Notes: generated by a model not told the origin, from the letters alone. A stretch of DNA of 64,000 nucleotides from Maylandia zebra (GCF_041146795.1 NC_135184.1:2443967-2507966), one strand, 5' to 3'; shown: positions 9,854-20,393, counted from the first letter of the stretch. Translations and numbers: made by a program.

Positions 9854-11132
9854 TAGTGGAACCCCGGCTTACAAAGACCCCATTTAATGAAAAGTTCAAG
9901 TTACGAAGGCACTTAACGGCAATATTTCTGCCCGTGATACGGCAAAATGCCCACGTAACGACATAGATAAAGAAAAAAAAATTAATTAAATTCCATAATG
10001 TTATGTACATGTACACGTACGTATGTATGCATGTGTAACCCACTCCTGGGTAAGTACACCTCACTCTAGATTCGGGGATGAGCTGGACATGAGTGCGAAT
10101 AATCATAACACACAGAAATTTCAGACTTTGACAATAACAGTTTTCACAGCAAAACAACAACTAGGGCCCTTAAAATAAAAATTTAAAATTGTCCCTTTGA
10201 AAGTATTTGCTAGTTGCAACCTTATAGTTCAGTTTGTTCCTCAGAGTTTATAGAGTAGAGGGTCAGTCAAGTCAAAACACAGATCGAATGAGGGAATGAT
10301 CTGCAATGATCTGTCAGTCAGCAAAAAAAGGGTGAAGTTTCACACTTAGTGTTTTTATAGTCTAGAGTGCACTCTTTTTATCCGTTCACTGTTGCCAGCC
10401 GGGGTGACTGGTGGAATCCTACCAGAAACCAGATAAACCATTGGCCGTCTGACTGGTTGTGCAGATCTGGATCCTGGAAATCACACTGGGAGGCTCGCCA
10501 TCAATTGGAATCACTGGTCTTTTCTCGTGGAGCTCAAAGCTCACTAAAAGACCTGACATCCTGAAAAATTGTAGTACTCGAGACACGTGGAACACTATTA
10601 ACTTAGCCGCCACCTCTGCTGATTTCGGCAGCTCTGTCTAACATTCAACTCACTATTGAAATGTTAGCCGATAACTTCTGAACACTCTTTGACAACTTTT
10701 ATGAAGCCTTGCTTCCGTAACTGCGGCAGTTTCTGCTGCTAATCAAGATAGCTTCAGATTTTTCTTTTCCTCGAATGGCTGGTATCAATACCCCATGTTA
10801 AAACACACAACTTCCTGTTAACCTTCAAATTAAAAGCTCCTGCTAGGCACAGCAGGAAGTGTGGAAATAAACACATTTTTTCACTTCTTGTGACAATAAA
10901 ATAAAACAAATAAAAGAATGATTCTGAAACTAAACAAATACCTTATAAAGCTCATCTTATTTTTACCCGTTTCTCCAGCTGGGTTACACATGCATACGTA
11001 TGCTTTCTTCAACCTCCACCACCTCCTCCTCCACCAAGAACTTCGTCTGCAGCCGGTGCTTCGACTTATGAAAAATTTGACCTACGAAAGACCCTCTGGA
11101 ACGAATTAACTTTGTAAGTCGGGGTTCCACTG
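9854..11132. mobile_element. Pogo/Tigger-like element interrupted by an LTR
   Basis: Inverted ends AGTGGAACCCCGGCTTAC (9855 on) and AAGTCGGGGTTCCACTG (to 11132) fit the Tigger/pogo group of Tc1-mariner transposons, followed by TA at the right. Without the 955-bp insertion at 10034-10988 the element would be about 325 bp, a MITE-sized derivative with no transposase. Confidence 0.65.
10034..10988. mobile_element. Probable solo LTR
   Basis: A 955-bp unit beginning TGTAACCCA and ending TGGGTTACA, flanked by a direct CATG on both sides (10030-10033, 10989-10992). TG...CA ends with short inverted repeats and a 4-bp duplication fit a solo LTR. A run with AATAAAATAAAAC near 10895 suggests + orientation. 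CATG is palindromic, so the duplication is weak evidence on its own. Confidence 0.55.
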
Positions 11133-11377
11133 TATATGATTTATTTAAAAGAAATTCATATTGAGTGAACTGTGACTGATAAACAGTAAAAGAATGTGTT
11201 TGTGTGTAACTGGAGTAAAAAAGGACAATGCCAAAATGAATGTTCTTGTGAAAATGTCCTGATGGAAGTAAGGTTGCATAAACTGCATAAAACAAGATGT
11301 GAAGCATATTTTCATGTGTATGTAATAGAATTTTCTGTGTTAAGATTATTACAGAAATGAAGAAAATGTAATGAAGG

Positions 11378-12028
11378 TGTCACAGGCTCGGTCTCTGACC
11401 CAGTGTTTTGAGTTTTATTTTGTAGGTTTGACGTTTTCATGTTAGTTTGGTGAATATAAGTTTGTGTTTATTCTTATTTTGGGTTTAGTGGAGGTTTAGG
11501 TTAGTGATTATATATCATCTAACTCCATGGTTTCTGTTTGTGGTTCCTTGTCCAGTCTCATGTGTTTTAGGTCTGTTAAGCTTTTGTTGTCGTGTATAAG
11601 TCTTCATGTTCTCTATTTTATTTTGAAAAGGGTCTTATGTTCTGTGTTCGTGTGGTTAGTTTTACTCTCCCCTGTGTCATTATGTTTCATTCCAGCTGTG
11701 TCCTCATGTGTCTCCACTTCCCCTGATCACCTCATGTGTGTATTTAAGTCCTCAGTCTTCCTGTGCTCAGTGTCGCGTTGTCTGTGTTTCCTTCTGTATG
11801 TACCCCTTGTCACAGTTTCCCAGTCAGGTCACAGTAAGTTATGAAGTCCCAGTGAGAGTCCTAGTTTCCCAGTTTATGTTCAGGTTTTCCCTCAGTTTTG
11901 CATTTTTGTGAATTTTCAGCCCTAAATAAAGGTTGGCTTTTCGTTAAGTGCAGTTTTGTCTCCTTGCCTCTGTCTGCGCTTGGGTCCTCTACTCTCTCCA
12001 CACGGTCTTCCCCCTGCAGCTCGTGACA
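11378..12028 (+). mobile_element. LTR-like repeat
   Basis: Begins TGTCACAGGCTCGG and ends CAGCTCGTGACA, with AATAAAGG about 100 bases before the end and then a phrase resembling GCCTCTGTCTGCGCTTGGGTCC. The same layout occurs in the better delimited solo LTR at 49895-50574. The flanks GAAGG and TGAGG are only a poor target duplication. No coding capacity. Confidence 0.5.
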
Positions 12029-12425
12029 TGAGGTCTTTAAGCAAACTTTTTTTTAAAAAAAAGTTAGAAATAGATGATAAGGTGGGACATTGTATGATCA
12101 GATGTCAACAACTTAATTGGATGGACAAAATGTGAAGATCTCCAGTAGGAGAGGATTCAAGTTTTTTATTTGTCACAAACAGGTAACAACAACCAGAGAT
12201 GGGCAGTAACGCGTTACTTTTAACGCGTTGCTGCAATCCGATTACTTTTAAAGTAAAGTAAGGGATTACTATTGCAAAAACGGTAATTAGATTACTTTCC
12301 CGTAGGAACGCTGCGTTACTGCGTTACTAAAACCGTGATTTTTTGCGAGAATGTCTCATGACAGTGACGTAAGCAAGTGCGGCGTTCGTGACAACAGCTG
12401 TGTGCAGATCAACAATGGACAATAT

Positions 12426-12959
12426 TGTCACGGTCTGGCTGGCAGACCGTGGGGGTGTAGGGAAGGAGGACCCAGGCGCGGTGCTCTGTGTGTAAACAGT
12501 GCATTTATTTACAGTGTATGAAACTAAACAACAATAAATCCCCGTGCTTTCCCCAGACTCCCGTGTCGTGTCTTCTCCCAGTGTTTGTGCTCTCCGCTCC
12601 CGTGTCTCAGCACTCCCTGTGCTGGCTGCTGTCTGGCACTCCACCCCTCTCCTGGGGACACAATAGAAGCAGGACACATACAACCGCGGGCATACACACA
12701 CACTAACCAAGCACAACTGGGTGACTAACGTGGAGTCTCAAGCAATGATCCCGCGTCGGTGGGAGCTCCCGACGAGGCCTGATCAGCAGCAGGTGTGTGG
12801 CTTCGGGTGTGGCCAGACCGCCAGCAGGGCCACACCCACCAGGCCTGAAGGCGCCCGTCGAAACACACACACACGCAAACAGGGAGAAGGACAGCAACAC
12901 CAAATATACATACAATAATAATATAATTCATAACTGCTCAGGGATCCTGGGTCGCTCAG
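12426..12959 (-). mobile_element. LTR-like fragment inside hAT copy 2
   Basis: Starts TGTCACGGTCTGG. Read on the minus strand it ends with a phrase like GCGCCTGGGTCCTCC, preceded by AATAAATGCACTG. The same arrangement occurs at 40074. The right-hand limit is set only by where hAT homology resumes (CCTCCGCCTACCC, about 12960). About 245 bp of the hAT is missing at this point compared with copy 1. Confidence 0.45.
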
Positions 12960-13566
12960 ACCTCCGCCTACCCTACTCCTGCTTTACAGGTGAAAATAGA
13001 GCAAAAGGACCACTAGTCTTTGACTTTATTTATTTTCTGATGTGTTTTACTTGCATCTATTTGAAAGAGTGAGTGTTAACACAAAAAATATATATATTTT
13101 ATGTGCTGGAATGTGCAGAAAATAGGTTTAAATATTAAACAAATTTCTTCCAGTCAGAGAATGTTGCATATAATTAAATTTTTGCTTGATGCATAAAGTT
13201 AAAAGATTAAAACTAATAAAACTAGTTTTAAAAAGAGACTTTTCCATTTGATTACCATATAAATAATGACACTGGACGCAACGTGTTCGGGTGATGTTTC
13301 CCAACTTTACTCGTAACCCGGAAGTTCCCCCACACACAGCCTTATGGGAACAGTAGTCTACCGCTACACCTCCTCCTTTTAGCTAAAGACATACTTCATA
13401 ACAACTCTAACAGCTCACTAGAACAGAAATGGGGAGCATCATCAAACGTGAAAATTATACACATCCCACACTTGTTCACTTACATTTAAACGAAACACAT
13501 TATTGTAAACATCTCCAGCAGCCTAACCCAGCTTTGAATAGGGCATGAATGGATAACTTCAGAGAA

Positions 13567-14865
13567 TTACACATCCAGTCTTTCAGGAGGTCTCACCACT
13601 CGACCAGATCTGGTAATAGTCCCTGTTGGTCTGAGGTGGCTCCTATTTCTCCTCAGAAAACCCCTGTCTGTCTCTACCACATAGGATCTGGGAGCACGGG
13701 CAGGTCCAACTGCTGCTCCAGTGGTTCCTTCAGTGGTAATCCACACTTTCTGTCCTGACGATAGTTCCAGAAGTGGTCTGACTCTATGTCTGCGGTTGTA
13801 GTGTTTTGCCTGCTCACGCCTCCCCTCCTCATCTTTTTTGCGAAAAGCCTGTAGGTCGGGCCACTTTGGCACCAGCTTTGCCACAGCTTGTGGCAGCGTG
13901 GTCCGCAGTTGTCTCCCCATTAGCAACTGCACCGGCGAGAGCCCATGTTCCAGTGGGGTGGCCCTGTACGCTAGCAGTGCTCTGGTGTAGTCACAGTCCT
14001 TTTTCCACAAGTCTTTAATGGTACGAACAGCGCGTTCTGCCTCCCCATTGGCTTGGGGGTACCTGGGGCTGCTCGTTTCATGTGTGAACTGATACTCTTT
14101 GGCAAAGTGCTTGAACTGTTCTGAGGAAAATTGCGGCCCGTTTTCCGATACGACAGTCTCGGCAACACCATGTCTTGCAAAGGCCTCTTTTATATCATTA
14201 ATAGTGACCTCTGCTGTTGTGTGTCTCAGTTCAGCTATCTCAATGTACCTTGAGAAAAAATCAATAATCAGCAGGAAATGTTTCTTTGACCACTCGAACA
14301 GATCCATACTGACTTTTTGCCATGGGCGGTCAGCAACAGGAGTCACCAGCATTGGTTCACGGCACTGTAACCTGTGTTTTTGACATGTTTCGCACCTGTC
14401 TACCATTTGACGTATTTGGGTTGAGATGCCCGGCCACCACACCAACTCTTTTGCTCTGGCCCTGCATTTTGAAACGCCCTGGTGGCCTTCATGCAAACGT
14501 GACAAAACCTCTGCTCTCATTTGAGGTGGTATCACGAGTCTCTTCCCTTTCATGAGAAGACCATGGACTAGATTGAAGTCCATTCTGTATTGCCAGTACC
14601 CCTTTAACTCTGGATCTAGTTTACCTTTTTCTGGCCAGCCTGTCCCACATTGATACACCACCTTTCTACACAGGTCATCCATTTCCTGCGCAAACTTAAT
14701 CTCCTCCAGCCTTTTATCTGTTGCTGGGAGATGGGAAACTACACCGTCCACGAAAACCTCCACCTCTTTTTCCAGCTGAAGATGCCCCAGCAGAAGGAGG
14801 CCCCGCCAGCGGTGCTCGTGAGAGAGCATCAGCAGTGACGAGGTTCTTCCCTGGAACATGGACAA
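13567..14865 (-). CDS. Gypsy integrase region (defective)
   Basis: Integrase part of the minus-strand gypsy pol. The open frame is 432 codons. It shows an HHCC zinc module (HEGHQGVSKC ... CETCQKH), then the core with a catalytic Asp in SMDLFEW, an Asn-Gly motif written VSENGPQF, and Glu in ANGEAERA. The position normally holding the second catalytic Asp (usually DNGPQF) is Glu here, which probably inactivates the enzyme. The frame is separate from the upstream RT frame, with which it overlaps by about 150 bases. The Met start is arbitrary, since the domain is a part of a polyprotein. Confidence 0.85.
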   Translation of the reverse strand: MSMFQGRTSSLLMLSHEHRWRGLLLLGHLQLEKEVEVFVDGVVSHLPATDKRLEEIKFAQEMDDLCRKVVYQCGTGWPEKGKLDPELKGYWQYRMDFNLVHGLLMKGKRLVIPPQMRAEVLSRLHEGHQGVSKCRARAKELVWWPGISTQIRQMVDRCETCQKHRLQCREPMLVTPVADRPWQKVSMDLFEWSKKHFLLIIDFFSRYIEIAELRHTTAEVTINDIKEAFARHGVAETVVSENGPQFSSEQFKHFAKEYQFTHETSSPRYPQANGEAERAVRTIKDLWKKDCDYTRALLAYRATPLEHGLSPVQLLMGRQLRTTLPQAVAKLVPKWPDLQAFRKKDEEGRREQAKHYNRRHRVRPLLELSSGQKVWITTEGTTGAAVGPARAPRSYVVETDRGFLRRNRSHLRPTGTITRSGRVVRPPERLDV

Positions 14866-16180
14866 TGGTGAAAGTAAAGCGCAGCAGCCTGAGGCGGAAT
14901 CTCAGGATGCGTGGAGGCAGGTCGTCCAGGCCTCTTGTGCTCAGAAGAGGGACCAGGGCTTTGTGATCTGTGATTAGAGTGAACTGTAATCCCATGAGAT
15001 AAGATGACAGTCGTTCACACGCCCACGTTACAGCGAGCGCCTCCTTTTCTGTCTGCGAGTAGCGTTTCTCTGTGCCTGTGAGACCTCTTGAGATATATGT
15101 GACCGGTCGCCAGGAGTGGTCAGACTGTTTCTGAGTGAGAACAGCTCCAATACCGTATGGCGATGCATCTGCAGTGACTCGTGTATCTGCTGAGTTGGAG
15201 TACTGAGCGAGCACTTCCGGAGAGCTTAATATCCTTTTTAGTCTCCTAAACACTGTTTCCTGTGGCTCCGCCCATATCCACTCGTTTCTGTCTTTTAGCA
15301 GTTCCTTTAATGGTGTGGTGATTGTGGCTAGTTGTGGCATAAACTTGGCAAGATAGTTGGCCATGCCCATGAGACGGCGCATATCTGCCGCACTCTGAGG
15401 CTGTGGCAGGTTATTGGGATCAGCCTGAATGCCTTTTGCTGACACTTTGTGTCCCACAAAGATTATTTGACTTTTGGAAAACTCACACTTCTCATTCAGA
15501 GTGAGACCCTCCTTCTGAAACTTTTGAAGGACACAGTGCAACCTCTGGTCGTGCTCCTGCCTGTCTCTGCCATATATAAGCACATCATCGGCGTGACAAA
15601 TCACCCCTTCAAAATCTTCCAGCATCTGTGACATTCGCCTTTGGAAATGTTCCGGCGCCGATGCAATGCCAAAATGAAGGCGGTTGAACTGAAACCTTCC
15701 AAAAGGCGTGATGAAGGTAGTGAGTGGCCTTGACTCTGGCGTGAGCGGAATTTGCCAGAATCCAGACCGGGCGTCAAGCTTTGTGAACACTTTAGGATCT
15801 TTCATCATCGCTAGTGTTTGATCTACTGCTGGGAGGATGTGTCTTTCTCTTTTGACTACTGTGTTCAGGGGTGTGAGGTCCACACATATTCTGGGGGGCT
15901 TTCCTGCTGGTCTGGGGACCACTACCATGCCAGAACACCACTCTGTAGGCTCAGTGACTTTGGAGATAACACCCATTTCTTCCATTCTGTGCAGCTCATT
16001 TCTCACTGCATCTCTGAGGGGAAGAGGAACACGTCTTGGGGCAGATAGGGCTATTGGTACAGCTCCTTGCTCTAGCTCAATGTGATAAGGCTCCCTCAGC
16101 ACGCATAAACCTTTAAAAACGTCTGGGTATGCTGCCCTGAAATCTGTCACCGATTCCGTTACTGTGCTTACTCTGTACAC
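14714..16180 (-). CDS. Gypsy reverse transcriptase and RNase H region (defective)
   Basis: RT-RNase H part of the gypsy pol, 488 codons open. RT motifs seen are VFTKLDARSGFWQIPL, ITPFGRFQFNRLHFGIASAP and the active site ICHADDVLIYG, where His replaces the usual Tyr or Phe before A-D-D. RNase H follows with TDASPYGIGAVL, SQTEKEALAV and TDHKALV. The region between the RT thumb and the tether (around GIQADPNNLPQ) looks shortened. It is separated from the gag-protease frame by a short gap with a frame change. Confidence 0.88.
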   Translation of the reverse strand: MYRVSTVTESVTDFRAAYPDVFKGLCVLREPYHIELEQGAVPIALSAPRRVPLPLRDAVRNELHRMEEMGVISKVTEPTEWCSGMVVVPRPAGKPPRICVDLTPLNTVVKRERHILPAVDQTLAMMKDPKVFTKLDARSGFWQIPLTPESRPLTTFITPFGRFQFNRLHFGIASAPEHFQRRMSQMLEDFEGVICHADDVLIYGRDRQEHDQRLHCVLQKFQKEGLTLNEKCEFSKSQIIFVGHKVSAKGIQADPNNLPQPQSAADMRRLMGMANYLAKFMPQLATITTPLKELLKDRNEWIWAEPQETVFRRLKRILSSPEVLAQYSNSADTRVTADASPYGIGAVLTQKQSDHSWRPVTYISRGLTGTEKRYSQTEKEALAVTWACERLSSYLMGLQFTLITDHKALVPLLSTRGLDDLPPRILRFRLRLLRFTFTIVHVPGKNLVTADALSRAPLAGPPSAGASSAGKRGGGFRGRCSFPSPSNR

Positions 16181-16217
16181 AAGGCCTCACACGCTGGCCT
16201 GCTTAGCAGTGGCTGTA

Positions 16218-17018
16218 CTAGACCTGACAGACGTCTTGAGAAACACTGCACCTTTTCACTGCTAGCTGTGCCTCGAAGCAGCCTTTAACATTGAGTGGGT
16301 TACTGCCCGGCCCTAGTAACTTCTTTCTGGGTCTCTGCAGCTTACCATCCCTGTCTGGACTGTACAAACCCTCTGGAATAGATGTAACATCCGCCCCTGT
16401 GTCGAGTTTAAAATATACATTTCCCCCATTTAACTTGACCTTTTGCACCCAGGGCTGTGACCTCCCGGTCTCTACTTCACCCAAGAACACACAATCCTCG
16501 CTGTCTGTATCTTTCTGATTTTCTGTCACTTCGCGTAGCGCTGCAGCTTCACTACTGCGACAGACCGCAGCAAAGTGCCCTTTTTTCTGACATTTTCGAC
16601 ACTGTACCTCTTTGGCTGGACATTCTTTCCATGAGTGTTTGTTCTTGCGACGACAGCGGCCACATTCCTTTCCACTTTGCTTGATTGGCTTTTGTTCTTT
16701 CTTCTGCCACGTCTGCGTTTTCCCGCGTGTTGTATTTGTCCGTATTGTGTCCATGTTCAGTGTTTTCTCCACTGCCGCGCTGCAGTGAAGTATTGATTGT
16801 TGTTTCTTTACCGTTTCGCTCTGCCTAACTTTCTCAATGGCTTTAACAAGAGTCAACTCTGAGTCCATTTGCAGCAGCTCGGACAGTCTTTTGTCTTTTA
16901 TGCCACTACAGTTCTGTCCCTTATGAGTTCGTCTTTGAGTGCTCCAAATGCACAATTTTCTGCAAGTTTGTGCACAGCAGTTATGAACGACTCTGTACTT
17001 TCCCCAACCTGTTGCCAT
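16218..17018 (-). CDS. Gypsy nucleocapsid and protease region
   Basis: Second gag/pro frame of the gypsy element. It contains a first cysteine cluster (CGRCRRKNKH), a CX2CX4HX4C zinc knuckle (CRKCQKKGHFAAVC) and an aspartic protease active site FKLDTGADVTSIP. It continues the capsid frame (16898-17482) after a frameshift near 16900-16920. The first residues of the open frame, before the shift point, are out of frame and not genuine. Confidence 0.8.
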   Translation of the reverse strand: MATGWGKYRVVHNCCAQTCRKLCIWSTQRRTHKGQNCSGIKDKRLSELLQMDSELTLVKAIEKVRQSETVKKQQSILHCSAAVEKTLNMDTIRTNTTRGKTQTWQKKEQKPIKQSGKECGRCRRKNKHSWKECPAKEVQCRKCQKKGHFAAVCRSSEAAALREVTENQKDTDSEDCVFLGEVETGRSQPWVQKVKLNGGNVYFKLDTGADVTSIPEGLYSPDRDGKLQRPRKKLLGPGSNPLNVKGCFEAQLAVKRCSVSQDVCQV

Positions 17019-17482
17019 CTGGAGTTAAACTGTGCTCTTTCAAAAATTACGTTATGTTTTCCTACGTAATGTTTTTCAAATGCCTCTTTGACAGTTGCAT
17101 ATTTCTTTTTATCTGCATCGCACAGTGGTAAAACTGCCAAAACATCAGCAGCAGCGTCTCCCATAGCGTACAGGAGTGCGTTAACTTGATACTCGTCTGA
17201 TTTGTTATCAAGAGCGGTTGCAATGCGAAATCTTTCGAACCTTCTGATCCACTTTGGCAATTTGGCAGGATGAGAAAAGTCAAATGTTTCTGGGGGTGTT
17301 ATTTGTACCGTGGTCGCCATCGTGACGTGTGGATCTCTGGCTTCCTCGCGTTCAGAATCCAAGCTTTCCGGTGCGCCGACCCCGTCTCCTCCCTCCGACA
17401 TGTGAGGCTCGTGCTCGACCGCGCGCGCACACGCGCCCTGTTGATAGCGCCGCTCACAGCCTCGGCCGCGCTTCACCTGCAT
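16898..17482 (-). CDS. Gypsy gag (capsid) region
   Basis: Gag N-terminal and capsid-like region of the minus-strand gypsy, 194 codons to a stop at 16898. The capsid-like part includes the segment PKWIRRFERFRIAT and ends at KDELIRDRTV, where the frame shifts into the nucleocapsid frame. The natural start could be the internal Met of MSEGG rather than the first Met. Confidence 0.75.
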   Translation of the reverse strand: MQVKRGRGCERRYQQGACARAVEHEPHMSEGGDGVGAPESLDSEREEARDPHVTMATTVQITPPETFDFSHPAKLPKWIRRFERFRIATALDNKSDEYQVNALLYAMGDAAADVLAVLPLCDADKKKYATVKEAFEKHYVGKHNVIFERAQFNSRWQQVGESTESFITAVHKLAENCAFGALKDELIRDRTVVA

Positions 17483-18183
17483 GCCGGTCTTGTTCGGGTT
17501 ACCGATGCGAAAACTTCTCTCGCAGTTAACTGCACCGTACTGTACTCAAAAAAAGAAAAAACTGTGGAGACCTCCGTTCGCACTTCTGACACCACGTATA
17601 AATGATGACACTGGACGCAGCGTGTTCGGGTGATATTTTCCAACTTTACTCGTAACCCGGAAGCTTCCCCCACACACAGCCTTATGGGAACAGTAGACTA
17701 CCGCTACAATTACATTTTGTATGAAGGATTATGTAGAAAAAGTAGAATTGGGCTGAAAGATCTATCGCTTTATCACCTATTCAGGTTGTAAATCGTGTTT
17801 TTAAAAAGTAACTAAGTAACTAAGTAACTAATTACTTTTGAAAATAAGTAATCAGTAAAGTAATTTATTACTTTTTTGGGGAAGTAATCAGTACTGATTA
17901 CTTTTTTCAAGTAACTTGACCAACACTGACAACAACACATCACTACCAGCAGTAAAAAGTTTAGGCTCAGAGCCTCAGATTCCAGCAGAGATGATTGATC
18001 GCAGACCAACATGCGAACCTGCAAACTGGTTTTGTAATTTTTTGCCATGTTAGGGCAAAATATCAAGAAGACCTGGATTTCCACTCAGCACAGAACACAG
18101 ACATGAGGATGTCCAACATGTCTGTGGCCTGGGCGGGGCCCTTTCTCGCCAATATGTCTGTGAAGGTTCTCTGTCATTCAGGT

Positions 18184-19642
18184 CATCATACTCTAAGACA
18201 CTTGAAAAAAAGCATCTGGACGTCTTTAAGTTTCTTGAAGATGTTTCACCTCTCATCCAAGAAGCTTCTTCAGTTCTAGGGTCAAATGGTGGAGAGTCCC
18301 ACTCCCAACAGGGCTTAAAACTCTGGGACTCTCCACCATTTGCTCTCAGAACTGAAGAAGCTTCTTGGATGAAATGTTTTCAAAAACCACAGGAGAAGAT
18401 GAGTGGAGGAAACGCAGACAATCCAACGTGGAGCAAAGGCAAACACACACAATAAATACACAGAGGGGAATGAGGGAAAAGCACAACAAGAGGGACACAC
18501 AAATGAACGTAGTCAAAGGAGCTTGCAAAGAAAAGCATCTGGACTTCTTTAAGTTGCTTGAAGATGTTTCCCCTCTCATCTGAGAAGCTTCTTCAGTTCT
18601 AAAGTCAAATGGTGGGGAGTCCAGTACCTCCTCTTTGACTCCCATCACCCTCTGGAACACAAACTTGGAGTAATTAGGACCCTACACCACCGGGCAGAAC
18701 ATGTTCCCTCTAAGCCTGAAGGGAAAAAGAAGGAACACACACATGTAAAGGAAGCACTTAAAACATGTGGTTATCCTAACTGGGCTTTTATAAAGTCAGC
18801 AAAGATGCACAGAAAAGAAGATCAGACACCAGCGAGGGAGGATCAGAAGGACAGACGCAACAACATTGTCATCCCCTATGTAGCCGGTGTATCAGAGAAA
18901 CTCAGGAGAGTTTTCTCCAAGCATGACATCCCGGTGCATTTCAGACCCAGCAACACGCTCAGACAGAAACTGGTTCATCCCAAAGACAAAACTCCAAAAC
19001 ACAAACTTAACAACGTGGTGTATGCTGTACAGTGCAGCGAGGAATGCCCAGACCTCTACATTGGAGAGACCAAACAGCCACTTTACAAGCGCATGGCACA
19101 ACACAGAAGAGCCACCTCCACAGGACAAGACTCAGCAGTCCATCTGCATCTAAAGGTCAAAGGTCACTCTTTCGAGGATGCCAATGTTCACATTTTGGAC
19201 AGAGAGGACAGATGGTTTAAAAGAGGAGTGAAAGAAGCATCTATGTCCACTGTGAGCGACCATCTTTGAACAGAGGCGGGGGTTTACGACACCAACTGTC
19301 TGCCATCTATAATCAGTTTTGAGATCCTTCCCAGACGCCTTAACGCCCACTCACATCCTGGGCCATCTGACCTCAGGAAATCGCATGATAAGGTGAGGCC
19401 AGGTTTCACAATGAGCTCACCCGAAACTCTGGCTGATTGGGACCCACACCCAATTTCACACCTTGGCTCAGGCGATTAGAGGATCATCAGGGGGTCCTTT
19501 TGTCCCTCTGTGGGGGGAAACTCCCACTAGGTTTATATCTGGGACTCTCCACCATTTGACCTGAGAACTGAAGAAGCTTCTCGGATGAGAGGTGAAACGT
19601 CTTCAAGTAACTTAAAGAAGTCCAGACGCTTTTCTTTGCAAG
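18184..19642 (+). mobile_element. Penelope-like retroelement, 3' part with terminal repeats
   Basis: Fragment of a Penelope-like element (PLE). Repeated pseudo-LTR pieces around GAACTGAAGAAGCTTCT occur at 18238-18276, 18350-18376, 18575-18605 and 19565-19590 in both orientations. The coding part (18805-19269 and just upstream) ends with a GIY-YIG endonuclease. The first 180 bases form a long inverted repeat of two pseudo-LTR ends. Confidence 0.85.
18805..19269 (+). pseudogene. PLE reverse transcriptase tail and GIY-YIG endonuclease fragment
   Basis: C-terminal 154 codons of a Penelope-like polyprotein. The GIY-YIG domain is visible as NNVVYAVQC, then DLYIGETKQPLYKRMAQHRR, and later DREDRWFKRGVKEA with the catalytic Glu region. 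GIY-YIG nicks target DNA for retrotransposition in PLEs. The frame extends upstream through GYPNWAFIKSA without a Met, so the listed start is only the first Met. Most of the RT is absent, so this is a dead fragment. Confidence 0.85.
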
Positions 19643-20393
19643 CTCCTTTGACAACTGATTTATAGTTAAGCTGATCTTACCCAGCAGACAATGTAGAGTT
19701 CAGAGCCGGTATGGGTGAGGGGACTCGCCCAGACAGAGGAAAATGTGCAGGACAGAAGAAACAGCAAAGGAAATCCTGTCAGTGTTGAAAATAGAAGAGC
19801 CTGTGCAGACCAACATGTTTCTCTTCTAAAATACACCAGGTGTGGTTTGAAGGACGCAACAAAACCACATCAGAAAGACATCAGACTCATCACATCACTC
19901 GCTGGATTCACTGGATTCTTTTTCTTTCACCATTATTTGGAACAAAGAGAACAAACGTGACTGGTTTGTGTCATTGTGGTGCTGCATGGCCCACTTTCTC
20001 CTGAGATTCAGTTCACAGACAGATGTTCTGATAGTTTTCTTTACAATTTGCTGCTAGAATTCAAAATTGATTGTGTGATTAATGATGGTGAGCCAGATGG
20101 GCCAAACCATGATCCTATCAGCAGCATGTTTCATTGTAGTGGTGCATCATTGATGGGATAAATGGACTGGTGCTTATATAGTGATTTTCTGTTTTCATGT
20201 GGACTAAAGTAGTGGACTGACCAACAGACTGACATTAACATCAGAGCCGTGCTGCTAGTGTGGCTAAAAGAAAAGAGAAGAAGAGACAGTCATGTTGATA
20301 TGAACATTAGAGAAACACATCATGGAGCTGAAATATGATCCTGCTTCCTCATTTGGACTCATTCACCTCAGCTGACACGTTCAACAGCAGACA
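19643..20393. other. J2 upstream flank (type beta)
   Basis: Non-coding, nearly identical from about 19735 to 42680-43337 upstream of J3 (shared start GAGGAAAATGTGCAGGACAG). It differs from the flanks of J1 and J4 until about 20268. No gene recognised. Confidence 0.5.

Larger units (their letters stand above)
13256..17708 (-). mobile_element. Ty3/gypsy LTR retrotransposon with very short LTRs
   Basis: Element on the minus strand inserted in hAT copy 2, flanked by the 5-bp duplication ATTAC (13251-13255, 17709-17713). LTRs are only 113-114 bp (13256-13368 and 17595-17708), starting TGTAGCGGTAG on the minus strand. A primer-binding-type TGGTGTCAGAAG lies directly inside the 5' LTR, and a polypurine tract GCTAAAAGGAGGAGG abuts the 3' LTR. 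Internal order is gag, zinc-knuckle and protease, RT-RNase H, integrase, the usual Ty3 order. The two LTRs differ at a handful of positions, so the insertion is not very recent. Frames are broken. Confidence 0.93.
12194..17928. mobile_element. Non-autonomous hAT element, copy 2, heavily interrupted
   Basis: Same family as 8172-9200, with the same ends. Its perfect 8-bp target duplication is ACAACAAC (12186-12193 and 17929-17936). Two foreign pieces lie inside: an LTR-like segment (12426 to about 12959) replacing part of the element, and a complete gypsy element (13256-17708). The sequence around the gypsy insertion matches copy 1, which allows the insertion point to be placed exactly. Confidence 0.9.

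Noticed and set aside
9660..10160. 166-codon minus-strand open frame
   Set aside because: It runs through a GT microsatellite, part of a Tigger-like element and the edge of an LTR; chance frame.
7116..20393. Possible D segment between V2 and J2
   Set aside because: V has a 22/23-type and J a 12-type signal, so they join directly. I found no short segment with signals on both sides.
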